Source: Pseudomonadota bacterium
GTDB lineage: Bacteria > Pseudomonadota > Gammaproteobacteria > Acidithiobacillales > Acidithiobacillaceae
Assembly: GCA_021840785.1 (NCBI GenBank)
Contig: JAKBXD010000081.1
Location: 1 to 8,377, forward strand
DNA: 8,377 nt
Direction: 5' to 3'
The notes under the pieces are model-generated. The model was not told the origin of the DNA and did no database searches. It saw only the letters and a list, made by a program, of their open reading frames with translations. Shown here piece by piece: positions 1 through 5,876 of this stretch. The position numbers and the translations under genes were made by a program. The first letter of the stretch is position 1; each line of letters opens with the position of its first letter.

Positions 1-25
1 TGGCTTCCTCGTGTACCAAGGGCAT
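1..25 (-). CDS. Start of an unidentified gene, cut by the window edge
   Basis: An ATG at 25-23 on the minus strand opens a frame with no stop to the window edge, reading MPLVHEEA. A weak Shine-Dalgarno-like GGAAAG lies 7 nt before it. An in-frame GTG at 43-41 is an alternative start, adding six residues, but it has no visible ribosome binding site. The frame starts 35 bp after the stop of the winged-helix gene and on the same strand, so it may be the next gene of that operon. Genes near YdeP-type oxidoreductases are often for molybdenum cofactor or formate dehydrogenase maturation (fdhD, mobA, moeA), but eight residues are too few to identify it. Its existence as a gene is an inference. Confidence 0.35.
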
Positions 26-60
26 GCGCTGGCTTTCCAGCACAGTCGCCGGAGACCAGC

Positions 61-309
61 TTATTCCGCCGAGGCCTGCATCTGTGCGCATAGCGCTCGT
101 CCTTTTTCAGTGAGGGTGATGACGGAGCGACCCCGCTGTTCTTCCTGAACAACGTAGTCCATGCCGCCCCAACCGTCGGAATGACCGAGGAGCAACAGGA
201 GTCGCTCCAGCTGGCTGCGACGGATGCCCAGATGCTTACCGATTTTCGCGAGAGACAGTACCTGCTCGGCACACAATGCCTGCATCAGGGCGATCACCAG
301 GTTTTCCAT
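61..309 (-). CDS. Small winged-helix-like protein downstream of the molybdopterin oxidoreductase
   Basis: An 82-residue protein from the ATG at 309. It is rich in helix, and residues about 18-40 (LSLAKIGKHLGIRRSQLERL) look like a helix-turn-helix. They are followed by a strand-turn-strand wing containing RGRSVITLTEKGRAL, the pattern seen in small winged-helix (MarR/PadR-like) proteins. I preferred ATG 309 because it starts 22 bp after the stop of the oxidoreductase gene and has a purine-rich stretch (GAAGAAAG) before it. A TTG at 357 would give 98 aa and overlap the upstream gene by 26 bp. The tight spacing suggests co-transcription and perhaps translational coupling. Possible roles are a regulator or a small accessory protein of the enzyme. 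I do not recognise a named family, and no ligand-binding domain is present. Confidence 0.7.
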   Translation of the reverse strand: MENLVIALMQALCAEQVLSLAKIGKHLGIRRSQLERLLLLLGHSDGWGGMDYVVQEEQRGRSVITLTEKGRALCAQMQASAE

Positions 310-331
310 CGCGCTTTCTTCAGCGGTGCTT

Positions 332-2596
332 TCAGGCACATTGCCCCGCCGCTGCAAAAGTCACCTGAATGGACTTGGAGGTGGGGGTATTGGCCCGGTC
401 CGCATGGCTGGAGAGGGGGACCAGCACGTTAAGCTCGGGATAGTATCCGGCCACACAGCCCCGCGGGATATCGTAGGGCACCAAGACGAAATTCCGGGCG
501 ACCCGCTCGCCATCCCGCCAGTGCGAGGTGATGTCCACAAGTTGGTCCGGCTGGAACCCCAGTTCCGCCATATCAGCGGCATGCATGAAGCAGACGTTGC
601 GGGCGCCGGAAACGCCCCGATAACGGTCTTCTAAGCCATAGATCGTGGTGTTGTACTGGTCGTGGCTGCGGATGGTCATGAGATTAAATACCCGCGCTGC
701 CGTCTGCGGCTGAAAGCGATCTTCAGTGACGGCTTTCAACTCCCGCGCGATGAAATTGGCTTTGCCGGATGCGGTGGTCCAGCGTCGGGAGCGCGGCGGC
801 AGATCCAGATGAAAACCACGCGGTTTGTGGACGCGGTCGTTGAAGTCTTCAAAACCCGGAACAACGCGGGAAATACGGTCGCGAATCCGGTCATAGTCTG
901 CGACCAGCTCGCGCCATGGTGTTTTGCTCTGGGGCAATGTCGCTTCGGCGAGCCCCGCGATGATGGCGGATTCGGACTTCAGGTGGGGTGAGGCCGGGGC
1001 GCGCATACCCTGGGAGATATGCACCATGCTCATGGAATCTTCCACCGTCACCCCCTGCGGCTGACCGCTTTGAATATCAATTTCGGTACGTCCCAGACAA
1101 GGCAGGATGATTGCCTCCTTCCCATGGACGATATGCGAGCGATTGAGCTTGGTGGTGACATGCACGGTCAACGCACACCCGCGCAGGGCTTTATGGACAC
1201 GGGCCGTATCGGGTGTGGCGTTGGCAAAATTGCCGCCCATGCCAATAAAGACCTTGGCGCATCCCTCTTCCAGGGCGGTGATGCTGCCGATCACGTCATA
1301 ACCATGTTCGCGGGGTGGTTCAAAATGGAACTCCTTGGCGAGACGGTCCAGGAAATCCGGTGCCGGACGTTCCCAAACACCCATGGTGCGATCCCCCTGA
1401 ACGTTACTGTGGCCGCGAATCGGGCAGGCGCCGGCCCCCTCCTTGCCGATATTACCTTTGAGCAAGAGCACATTGACCAGCATCTGAATAGTCGCCACCG
1501 CGTGCTTGTGCTGAGTGATCCCCATGCCCCAGGTGATTATGCCGGCCTTGCCTTCATCATAGATTTTACCGACTTCCATGAACTCGGCATGGGTCAGGCC
1601 ACTTTCCGCCTCAATATCCGCCCAAGGCGTATTGAGGGCAATTTCCTTGAAGGATTCAAAGCCTTGGGTATGGGTGTCGATAAAATCCTGATCCAGGGTG
1701 CCCTGTTCCAGCACATAGCGGGCGATCCCCAGCGCGATGGCGTAGTCGCCGCCAATACGCGGTTGATAATAATGGGTGGCGATTTCTGTGCCGTGGTTGG
1801 TGAGCATTTCCCTGGCATCCTGCGGATTTACGAAACGTTGTAGACCACGCTCCCGTAGCGGGTTGAAAACCAGTATCCGGCAGCCGCGTTTGGCGGCATC
1901 CCGCAAAGTGCCCAGCATGCGTGGATGATTGGTGCCCGGATTGTGACCGAAGAGCAGGAGGGTGTCGGCATGATCGAAATCTTCCAGGGTGACGGTGCCT
2001 TTACCGATACCGATGGATTCCGGCATGCCCAGGCTGGTGGGCTCGTGGCACATATTAGAGCAGTCCGGCATGTTGTTGGTGCCGAATTCCCGGGCGAAAA
2101 GCTGGTAGAGGAAAGCTGCCTCGTTGGAGGTGCGCCCGGAAGTGTAGAAAATCGCTTCATGAGGAGATTTAAGCGCTTGCAGATGCTGGGCAATACGCTG
2201 GAACGCCACCTCCCAGCTGATGGGTACATAGTGATCGGTCGCGGCGTCGTAAAACATCGGCTCGGTCAGGCGACCAAGTTCTTCCAGGTAATAATCGTCA
2301 TGTTCAGCCAGCCAGCTGACGGTATGTTGCGCGAAAAAGTCGGCGGTCACCCGCTTGCTGGTGGCCTCCGCCGCCACGGCTTTCACGCCATTTTCACAGA
2401 ACTCGAATGTGGAGTGGGCGTCCGGGTCCGGCCAGGCGCAACCGGGGCAGTCGAAACCTTCCGCCTGATTGGATTTGAGGAGCAGGGCGGTACCTTCGGC
2501 CAGAATCCCCTGATGCTGCAGGCTCTGCATGGAAGCCCGCAACGCGCCCCAACCTCCGGCAGGTTGCTTGTAAGGATTGATTTTTAGTTCGGACAT
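332..2596 (-). CDS. Molybdopterin oxidoreductase alpha subunit, YdeP/FdhF-like
   Basis: A 754-residue enzyme of the bis-MGD molybdopterin family, closest in pattern to the YdeP-like 'oxidoreductase alpha (molybdopterin) subunit' group related to formate dehydrogenase FdhF. The N-terminus has CPGCAW (C50, C53) and FEFCENG (C67). This is a cysteine set reduced compared with the four-cysteine [4Fe-4S] site of FdhF. C183-H184 in NMCHEPTSLG lies where FdhF has its Mo-ligating selenocysteine-histidine. The stretches GHNPGTNHPRML (217-228), GNIGKEGAGACPIRGHSNVQ (381-400) and MTIRSHDQYNTTIYG (640-654) match conserved cofactor-binding segments. No twin-arginine signal is seen, so it is likely cytoplasmic. 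The ATG at 2596 has a strong AGGAGGAG ribosome site 4-5 nt before it. E. coli YdeP is linked to acid resistance. The substrate is unknown, and formate oxidation should not be assumed. It is the first full gene of a minus-strand operon. Confidence 0.9.
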   Translation of the reverse strand: MSELKINPYKQPAGGWGALRASMQSLQHQGILAEGTALLLKSNQAEGFDCPGCAWPDPDAHSTFEFCENGVKAVAAEATSKRVTADFFAQHTVSWLAEHDDYYLEELGRLTEPMFYDAATDHYVPISWEVAFQRIAQHLQALKSPHEAIFYTSGRTSNEAAFLYQLFAREFGTNNMPDCSNMCHEPTSLGMPESIGIGKGTVTLEDFDHADTLLLFGHNPGTNHPRMLGTLRDAAKRGCRILVFNPLRERGLQRFVNPQDAREMLTNHGTEIATHYYQPRIGGDYAIALGIARYVLEQGTLDQDFIDTHTQGFESFKEIALNTPWADIEAESGLTHAEFMEVGKIYDEGKAGIITWGMGITQHKHAVATIQMLVNVLLLKGNIGKEGAGACPIRGHSNVQGDRTMGVWERPAPDFLDRLAKEFHFEPPREHGYDVIGSITALEEGCAKVFIGMGGNFANATPDTARVHKALRGCALTVHVTTKLNRSHIVHGKEAIILPCLGRTEIDIQSGQPQGVTVEDSMSMVHISQGMRAPASPHLKSESAIIAGLAEATLPQSKTPWRELVADYDRIRDRISRVVPGFEDFNDRVHKPRGFHLDLPPRSRRWTTASGKANFIARELKAVTEDRFQPQTAARVFNLMTIRSHDQYNTTIYGLEDRYRGVSGARNVCFMHAADMAELGFQPDQLVDITSHWRDGERVARNFVLVPYDIPRGCVAGYYPELNVLVPLSSHADRANTPTSKSIQVTFAAAGQCA

Positions 2597-2599
2597 GCG

Positions 2600-2610
2600 C
2601 TCCTCCTCAT
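2600..2610 (-). promoter_or_regulatory. Strong ribosome binding site of the oxidoreductase gene
   Basis: Read on the minus strand, the segment is ATGAGGAGGAG, holding AGGAGGAG a few bases before the ATG at 2596. It fixes that start with confidence. It also lies immediately after the stop of the 25-codon leader ORF, so ribosomes ending there would be placed on it. Confidence 0.75.
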
Positions 2611-2611
2611 T

Positions 2612-2689
2612 TTACATACCAGATAGTCTGATATTCTTAAAAGTTGTAGGGCCGGCATGGCTTCTCCAAGGACCAAAACGCATTGCCAT
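2612..2689 (-). CDS. Putative 25-residue leader ORF upstream of the oxidoreductase
   Basis: An ATG at 2689 starts a 25-codon frame (beginning MAMRFGPWRSHAG) ending in TAA at 2614-2612, 15 bp before the oxidoreductase ATG. A clear Shine-Dalgarno GGGAGG lies at 2700-2695, 5 nt before the ATG. A second in-frame ATG follows at 2683. It sits just after the predicted promoter at 2736-2708, so it would be the first ORF on that transcript. It could be a translated leader peptide coupling translation into the main gene, or simply a chance ORF. There is no run of one regulatory amino acid typical of classical attenuators, and no recognised family. Confidence 0.35.
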   Translation of the reverse strand: MAMRFGPWRSHAGPTTFKNIRLSGM

Positions 2690-2707
2690 GGCGGCCTCCC
2701 TGCGTGC

Positions 2708-2736
2708 AGTATTGCATACCGATCGGTTGGTATTAA
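2708..2736 (-). promoter_or_regulatory. Predicted promoter of the oxidoreductase operon with a TetR-type operator in its spacer
   Basis: Read on the minus strand, TTAATA (2736-2731) and AATACT (2713-2708) form a -35/-10 pair with a 17-bp spacer, each matching consensus at 4 of 6 positions. The spacer contains the perfect palindrome ACCGATCGGT (2718-2727). An offset outer inverted repeat, ATACC (2716-2720) and GGTAT (2729-2733), overlaps it. ACCGATCGGT-type palindromes between promoter hexamers are typical of TetR-family repressor operators. The predicted start of transcription, near 2701, would lie directly before the ribosome site of the leader ORF. No TetR gene is in the window, so the repressor is unknown. 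Confidence 0.5.
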
Positions 2737-2840
2737 CTTTATCAGGATCGGCGGGAGTGTCAAGGCGATGGGTACCTTCCAGCCCGCGCCACCCCATCTC
2801 ATCAGACAACGGACCCCCAACGGCTTGTTTCTTCCTATGC

Positions 2841-2851
2841 TTGACAGTCAA
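2841..2851. promoter_or_regulatory. Palindrome TTGACAGTCAA upstream of the mer promoter
   Basis: An 11-bp perfect palindrome (TTGAC-A-GTCAA) located 9 bp before the -35 box of the mer promoter. Its left half repeats the TTGACA hexamer 20 bp upstream of the true -35. No -10 lies at a suitable distance from this first TTGACA, so it is not a second promoter of ordinary geometry. It may be a binding site for another regulator, or chance. Confidence 0.25.
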
Positions 2852-2860
2852 AGAGTGCCC

Positions 2861-2892
2861 TTGACACCGTAGTATAGTACGGTGTCTACAAT
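2861..2892 (+). promoter_or_regulatory. MerR-type mer promoter and operator
   Basis: The -35 is TTGACA (2861-2866) and the -10 is TACAAT (2887-2892), separated by 20 bp, longer than the usual 17. This stretched spacing is the hallmark of promoters activated by MerR-family DNA untwisting. The spacer is filled by a perfect dyad: ACACCGTA (2864-2871) and TACGGTGT (2878-2885) around a 6-bp centre. The core CCGTA-N6-TACGG matches the Tn501/Tn21 mer operator closely. Transcription should start near 2899, giving a leader of about 40 nt before merT. The expected regulator is the merR encoded at the end of the same operon, so control would be autoregulatory. Confidence 0.9.
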
Positions 2893-2937
2893 CACGCGTC
2901 ATGCAACATATGACCAGTGTGTAGATTGGAGGTGACC

Positions 2938-3348
2938 ATGACTGTCAAGACGGAACCTGGCAAAGCGACAGTAGCCTGCGCCGCAGCAGTGCAGCGAGCG
3001 CCTGTACCTACGGGAAAAGGCATATGGGGTCTGCTCCTGGCTGTGGTATTGGGCTTTTTAGCATCGGCCTGCTGTGTATTACCCTTGTTGCTGATCGTCG
3101 CCGGTATCGGCGGCGCATGGATGGCCAACCTGCGGATACTTGGGCCCTACGCGCCCTATCTGGATATCTTGGCGCTGGCTTTTTTGGTCTACGCCCATAT
3201 GCAAAACCATCGGGAGAGTAAAGGGGCGGACTGCGGCACCTGTGCGCCGGTAGCACGATGGAAGACCCCCCTGCTCTGGGCTGGCACCATTCTGGTGCTA
3301 ATCGCTCTGGCGTTGCCCCATGTGCTAGCTCGTCTTCTGATGCCCTAA
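2938..3348 (+). CDS. merT: Mercuric transport protein MerT
   Basis: A 136-residue inner-membrane protein that carries Hg(II) from periplasmic MerP to cytoplasmic MerA. Three hydrophobic segments are visible at about 29-55, 70-88 and 111-134. The first holds the vicinal pair C45-C46 in ACCVLPLLL, the family's Hg-binding signature. A second pair, C99-x2-C102 (CGTC), lies in the cytoplasmic loop between helices 2 and 3, where MerT has its second cysteine pair. ATG 2938 is chosen because GGAGGTGA lies directly before it. A GTG at 2917 would run through that ribosome site. The protein is about 20 residues longer than the usual 116 at the N-terminus, and this tail carries an extra cysteine (C14). 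It is first in the mer operon, 38 bp before merP. Confidence 0.93.
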   Translation: MTVKTEPGKATVACAAAVQRAPVPTGKGIWGLLLAVVLGFLASACCVLPLLLIVAGIGGAWMANLRILGPYAPYLDILALAFLVYAHMQNHRESKGADCGTCAPVARWKTPLLWAGTILVLIALALPHVLARLLMP

Positions 3349-3386
3349 TCAGGCCGCCCTCACCGTTTATAGAAGGAGATATTTTT

Positions 3387-3737
3387 ATGCATGCTCAAGT
3401 GTCTATTCAAAAAATCCTGGCGTCGTTCTGCGCGATAGCCTTGATCACTGGTGCCAGCGTCACTATGCCCGCGTCTGCGGCCACCACAATGAATGCTGTG
3501 GCCCCAACCGGCATGGCCAGCACCACATTTAAGGTGCCGGGTATGACCTGCGCCGACAAGGCCTGTAATGCGGCCATTTATATGGCCCTGCATCGCTTGC
3601 ACGGGGTGAAGAAAATTCAGATCCGGGATAGGGCGCTGACGGTAACGGTGCAGTACGACCAAAAGGCGGTCAATGTCCCTACCCTTTTGAACGTGTTCCG
3701 TCAGGTCGGCTATCCCGCCTCGATAGTACAGCCATAA
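3387..3737 (+). CDS. merP: Periplasmic mercury-binding protein, MerP-like, with a CX4C site
   Basis: A 116-residue secreted protein. Residues 1-32 form a signal peptide: a basic start, a hydrophobic core FCAIALITGASV and an ASAA cleavage region. An HMA-fold domain follows from about 46 to 114, with a GMTC metal-site loop, a VKKIQI strand and a terminal VGYPASIV segment typical of MerP. The predicted role is to bind Hg(II) in the periplasm and pass it to MerT. The metal site is odd: GMTCADKAC puts four residues between C55 and C60, where MerP and other HMA domains have CXXC. The start at 3387 is supported by AAGGAGA 8 nt upstream and by the signal peptide. A linker of about 14 residues precedes the domain. 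It lies between merT and merA, 32 bp before merA. The name rests on position and fold. Confidence 0.85.
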   Translation: MHAQVSIQKILASFCAIALITGASVTMPASAATTMNAVAPTGMASTTFKVPGMTCADKACNAAIYMALHRLHGVKKIQIRDRALTVTVQYDQKAVNVPTLLNVFRQVGYPASIVQP

Positions 3738-3769
3738 TCTCTGGATCATCTATCCTTGAGGATGCTTAG

Positions 3770-5422
3770 ATGAATAAAGCGATGATGTTGGGCATTACGG
3801 GCATGACCTGTAATCACTGCGCCCTGATGGTAGAAAATGCGTTGTGCGCGGTTCCTGGCGTCGCGCTGGCACAGGTGGCTTTTCCGAAAGGGCAGGCACA
3901 GATCGAAGTTTCCGAACCGGTATCCATGGAAGTGCTTGCTGCCGCCATCAACAAAGCGGGCTACGGTGTTTCACTGCCTGAAAATGCCGGCACTCCGGTG
4001 GCAATGGAGGCAAAAAATGCTCATGCTACCGGCCTTCATGTCGCCATCATTGGTTCTGGATCAAGCGCCTTTGCTGCCGCCATCCGAGTGACGGAAGGAG
4101 GCGGCCGAGTGACCATGATTGAATCAGGTACGCTGGGCGGCACCTGCGTCAATGTCGGCTGCGTGCCCTCCAAGATCATGATCCGTGCCGCGCAGATGGC
4201 CCAGTGGCAGCGTGCCCATCCTTTTCGTGGTTTAAGTCATAGCGTACCCGACGTGGACCGCGCCGTCCTGGTCCAGCAACAACAGGATCGCGTGGCTGAA
4301 CTGCGTGAAGCCAAGTATGATCATGTGCTGGCTACGCATCCGGATATCACCTTTGTGCAGGGTCACGCCCGCTTTGTCGATGCCACAACCCTCGTGGTGC
4401 GCACTGCCGACGGATCGGAACAACGGCTCCAAGCGGATCGTTTTCTGATTGCGGCGGGCGCCCATGCGCACTGCCCGGACATTGAGGGTCTGGCGCAAAC
4501 GCCTTACTGGACGTCAACGGAAGCCTTGGTAGCGTCCGAATTGCCGCGTCATCTCCTCGTTGTGGGGGGGGCAGTAGTCGCGGTGGAACTGGCGCAGGCC
4601 TTTCGCAGGTTGGGCTGCGCAGTCACTCTGCTGGCGCGCAGCACACTCCTGTCCAAAGATGATCCGGCACTGGGCGTGGGGCTGGAGGCCGTATTTCAGG
4701 AAGAAGGGATTCGTGTGCTCAAGCACACCGTCCCCACGTCGGTGCATTACGAGAAGGACCAATTTTTGGTCAGCATAGGCGCAGAGACAATCCACGCGGA
4801 TCGCTTGCTGGTGGCAACCGGGCGCACGCCCAACACGGCGGATCTTGGATTGGAGCAGATCGGGGTAATCACCGACAAATCCGGGGCCATTTTGGTGGAT
4901 GCGCATATGCAAAGCAGTGTGCCCCACATTTATGCTGCCGGTGATTGCACGACCCATCCTCAATTCGTCTATGTCGCAGCGGCGGGCGGCACCCGGGCGG
5001 CTATCAATCTGCTGGGCGGCGATGCCAGCCTGGATTTACGGGTACTTCCCGTCGTCGTGTTTACCGATCCCCAAGTCGCTACAGTGGGGCTGGACGAGCG
5101 GACAGCGGCGCAGCAAGGATTCACCACCGACAGCCGCACTCTGACCCTCGATAACGTACCCCGCGCACTGGCGAACTTTGATACACGGGGTTTTATTAAA
5201 CTGATCGCGGACAAGCATACCGGCAAACTGTTGGGTGCGCAGATTCTCGCCGCAGAGGGCGGAGAAATCATCCAGGCTGCCACACTGGCCATACGTGGCG
5301 GTCTCGGCATTCAAGATCTTGCCGATCAGCTTTTCCCCTATTTGACCATGGTGGAGGGATTGAAACTCTGTGCCCAAACCTTCACCAAAGATGTCTCGCA
5401 ATTATCCTGCTGCGCGGGATAA
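3770..5422 (+). CDS. merA: Mercuric reductase MerA
   Basis: A 550-residue cytoplasmic flavoenzyme that reduces Hg(II) to volatile Hg(0) with NADPH. Residues 1-68 are an N-terminal HMA domain with GMTCNHC (C14, C17), which collects Hg(II). The FAD-binding GSGSSA is at 95-100, the redox-active disulfide GTCVNVGCVPSK holds C126 and C131, and the NADPH-binding fold is near 262-275 (LLVVGGAVVAVELA). A second FAD segment, YAAGDCT, is at 388-394. The C-terminal dimerisation domain ends in SCCAG, with C547-C548 delivering Hg(II) to the other subunit's active site. All catalytic cysteines are present and the length is normal (Tn501 MerA has 561 residues). GAGGAT precedes the ATG. The NADPH motif has GGA where Tn501 has GSS. 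The last codons lie within a long hairpin shared with the space before merR. Confidence 0.97.
   Translation: MNKAMMLGITGMTCNHCALMVENALCAVPGVALAQVAFPKGQAQIEVSEPVSMEVLAAAINKAGYGVSLPENAGTPVAMEAKNAHATGLHVAIIGSGSSAFAAAIRVTEGGGRVTMIESGTLGGTCVNVGCVPSKIMIRAAQMAQWQRAHPFRGLSHSVPDVDRAVLVQQQQDRVAELREAKYDHVLATHPDITFVQGHARFVDATTLVVRTADGSEQRLQADRFLIAAGAHAHCPDIEGLAQTPYWTSTEALVASELPRHLLVVGGAVVAVELAQAFRRLGCAVTLLARSTLLSKDDPALGVGLEAVFQEEGIRVLKHTVPTSVHYEKDQFLVSIGAETIHADRLLVATGRTPNTADLGLEQIGVITDKSGAILVDAHMQSSVPHIYAAGDCTTHPQFVYVAAAGGTRAAINLLGGDASLDLRVLPVVVFTDPQVATVGLDERTAAQQGFTTDSRTLTLDNVPRALANFDTRGFIKLIADKHTGKLLGAQILAAEGGEIIQAATLAIRGGLGIQDLADQLFPYLTMVEGLKLCAQTFTKDVSQLSCCAG
4564..4571 (+). repeat. Run of eight G inside merA
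   Basis: A homopolymer of eight G encodes the glycines of the NADPH-binding motif of MerA. The reading frame is intact through it. Such tracts are prone to slippage in replication and to sequencing error. Loss or gain of one base here would truncate MerA in the middle. Confidence 0.6.
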
Positions 5423-5429
5423 TTGCGAG
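5395..5429 (+). other. Long hairpin spanning the merA stop codon, before merR
   Basis: The 13-nt arms CTCGCAATTATCC (5395-5407) and GGATAATTGCGAG (5417-5429) are perfectly complementary. The interior can continue with a T-G pair and two G-C pairs around a TGC loop, giving about a 16-bp stem. The left arm and loop encode the end of MerA (SQLSCCAG), the right arm contains its stop codon, and the structure ends 6 nt before the merR ATG. No U-tract follows, so it is not a standard intrinsic terminator. It may lower merR translation by covering the region where a ribosome site would be, protect the upstream mRNA from 3' decay, or partly terminate. Function is inferred. Confidence 0.7.
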
Positions 5430-5435
5430 CTACAT

Positions 5436-5876
5436 ATGAACAAGCAAAGAGACCGATCTGGTTTCAGCATTGGCCAGGTGGCCAAGGCTGCCGGTGTTAA
5501 TGTGGAGACCGTGCGTTTCTACGAGCGCGAAAATCTTATCAAACAGCCTGCAAAACCCACCATCGGGATGCGCCAGTATGCCTCCGAAGTGGTGATGCGC
5601 ATACGCTTTATCAAACATGCCCAAGCCTTGGGATTTACTTTGCAGGAGACGCGGGAGCTGCTCGCGTTACGTGCAGACGATGCAGAAGTGTGTGCCGCCA
5701 TGCGCTACCACGCCGAAGTCAAGCTCCATTCAGTTCAGGAAAAAATCAGGTCACTACAAGCTCTGGAGACCGTCCTGGCGAAGCTGATCAAGGAATGCAA
5801 AAGTGGGGACGCCCGCCAGCGCCATAGTTGCCCCATTCTGCAAGCATTGGATGAAGAGGAGATTCCGGGAGAGTGA
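5436..5876 (+). CDS. merR: MerR-family regulator, mercury-type MerR
   Basis: A 146-residue regulator. Residues 11-35 (SIGQVAKAAGVNVETVRFYE and following) are the MerR winged helix-turn-helix. A second DNA-binding helix pair runs to about 75, and the dimerisation helix covers about 85-120. Three cysteines match the Hg(II) ligands C82, C117 and C126 of Tn501 MerR: C86, C121 and C132. The 35-residue spacing of the first two is identical, but the last loop is two residues longer (11 against 9). The protein should repress and, with Hg(II), activate the promoter at 2861-2892. ATG 5436 gives the normal MerR N-terminus. It has only a weak ribosome site and lies 13 bp after merA, behind a strong hairpin. 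merR is usually divergent from merT, and here it is the last gene of the operon. Its metal could differ, but context favours mercury. Confidence 0.92.
   Translation: MNKQRDRSGFSIGQVAKAAGVNVETVRFYERENLIKQPAKPTIGMRQYASEVVMRIRFIKHAQALGFTLQETRELLALRADDAEVCAAMRYHAEVKLHSVQEKIRSLQALETVLAKLIKECKSGDARQRHSCPILQALDEEEIPGE

Noticed and set aside
1019..1843. A 274-codon open frame on the plus strand opposite the oxidoreductase gene.
   Set aside because: It is antisense to a gene with clear conserved motifs, shows no domain of its own and has no convincing ribosome site.
1925..2587. A 220-codon open frame on the plus strand opposite the start of the oxidoreductase gene.
   Set aside because: It is a shadow frame of the high-GC coding strand, with no recognisable motifs.
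2841..2878. A second promoter using TTGACA at 2841 and TATAGT at 2873.
   Set aside because: The 26-bp spacing is too long for a sigma-70 type promoter, even one of the MerR-activated kind.
3371..3382. AGAAGGAGATAT before merP equals part of the T7 gene 10 leader used in expression vectors.
   Set aside because: The flanking bases do not match the vector leader and both neighbours are natural mer genes. It is simply a strong purine-rich ribosome site.
3743..3763. Alternating GGAT / ATCC / GGAT segments before merA that could form two exclusive hairpins over its ribosome site.
   Set aside because: The stems are only 4-5 bp and one has a 2-nt loop, so neither is likely to be stable enough to regulate.
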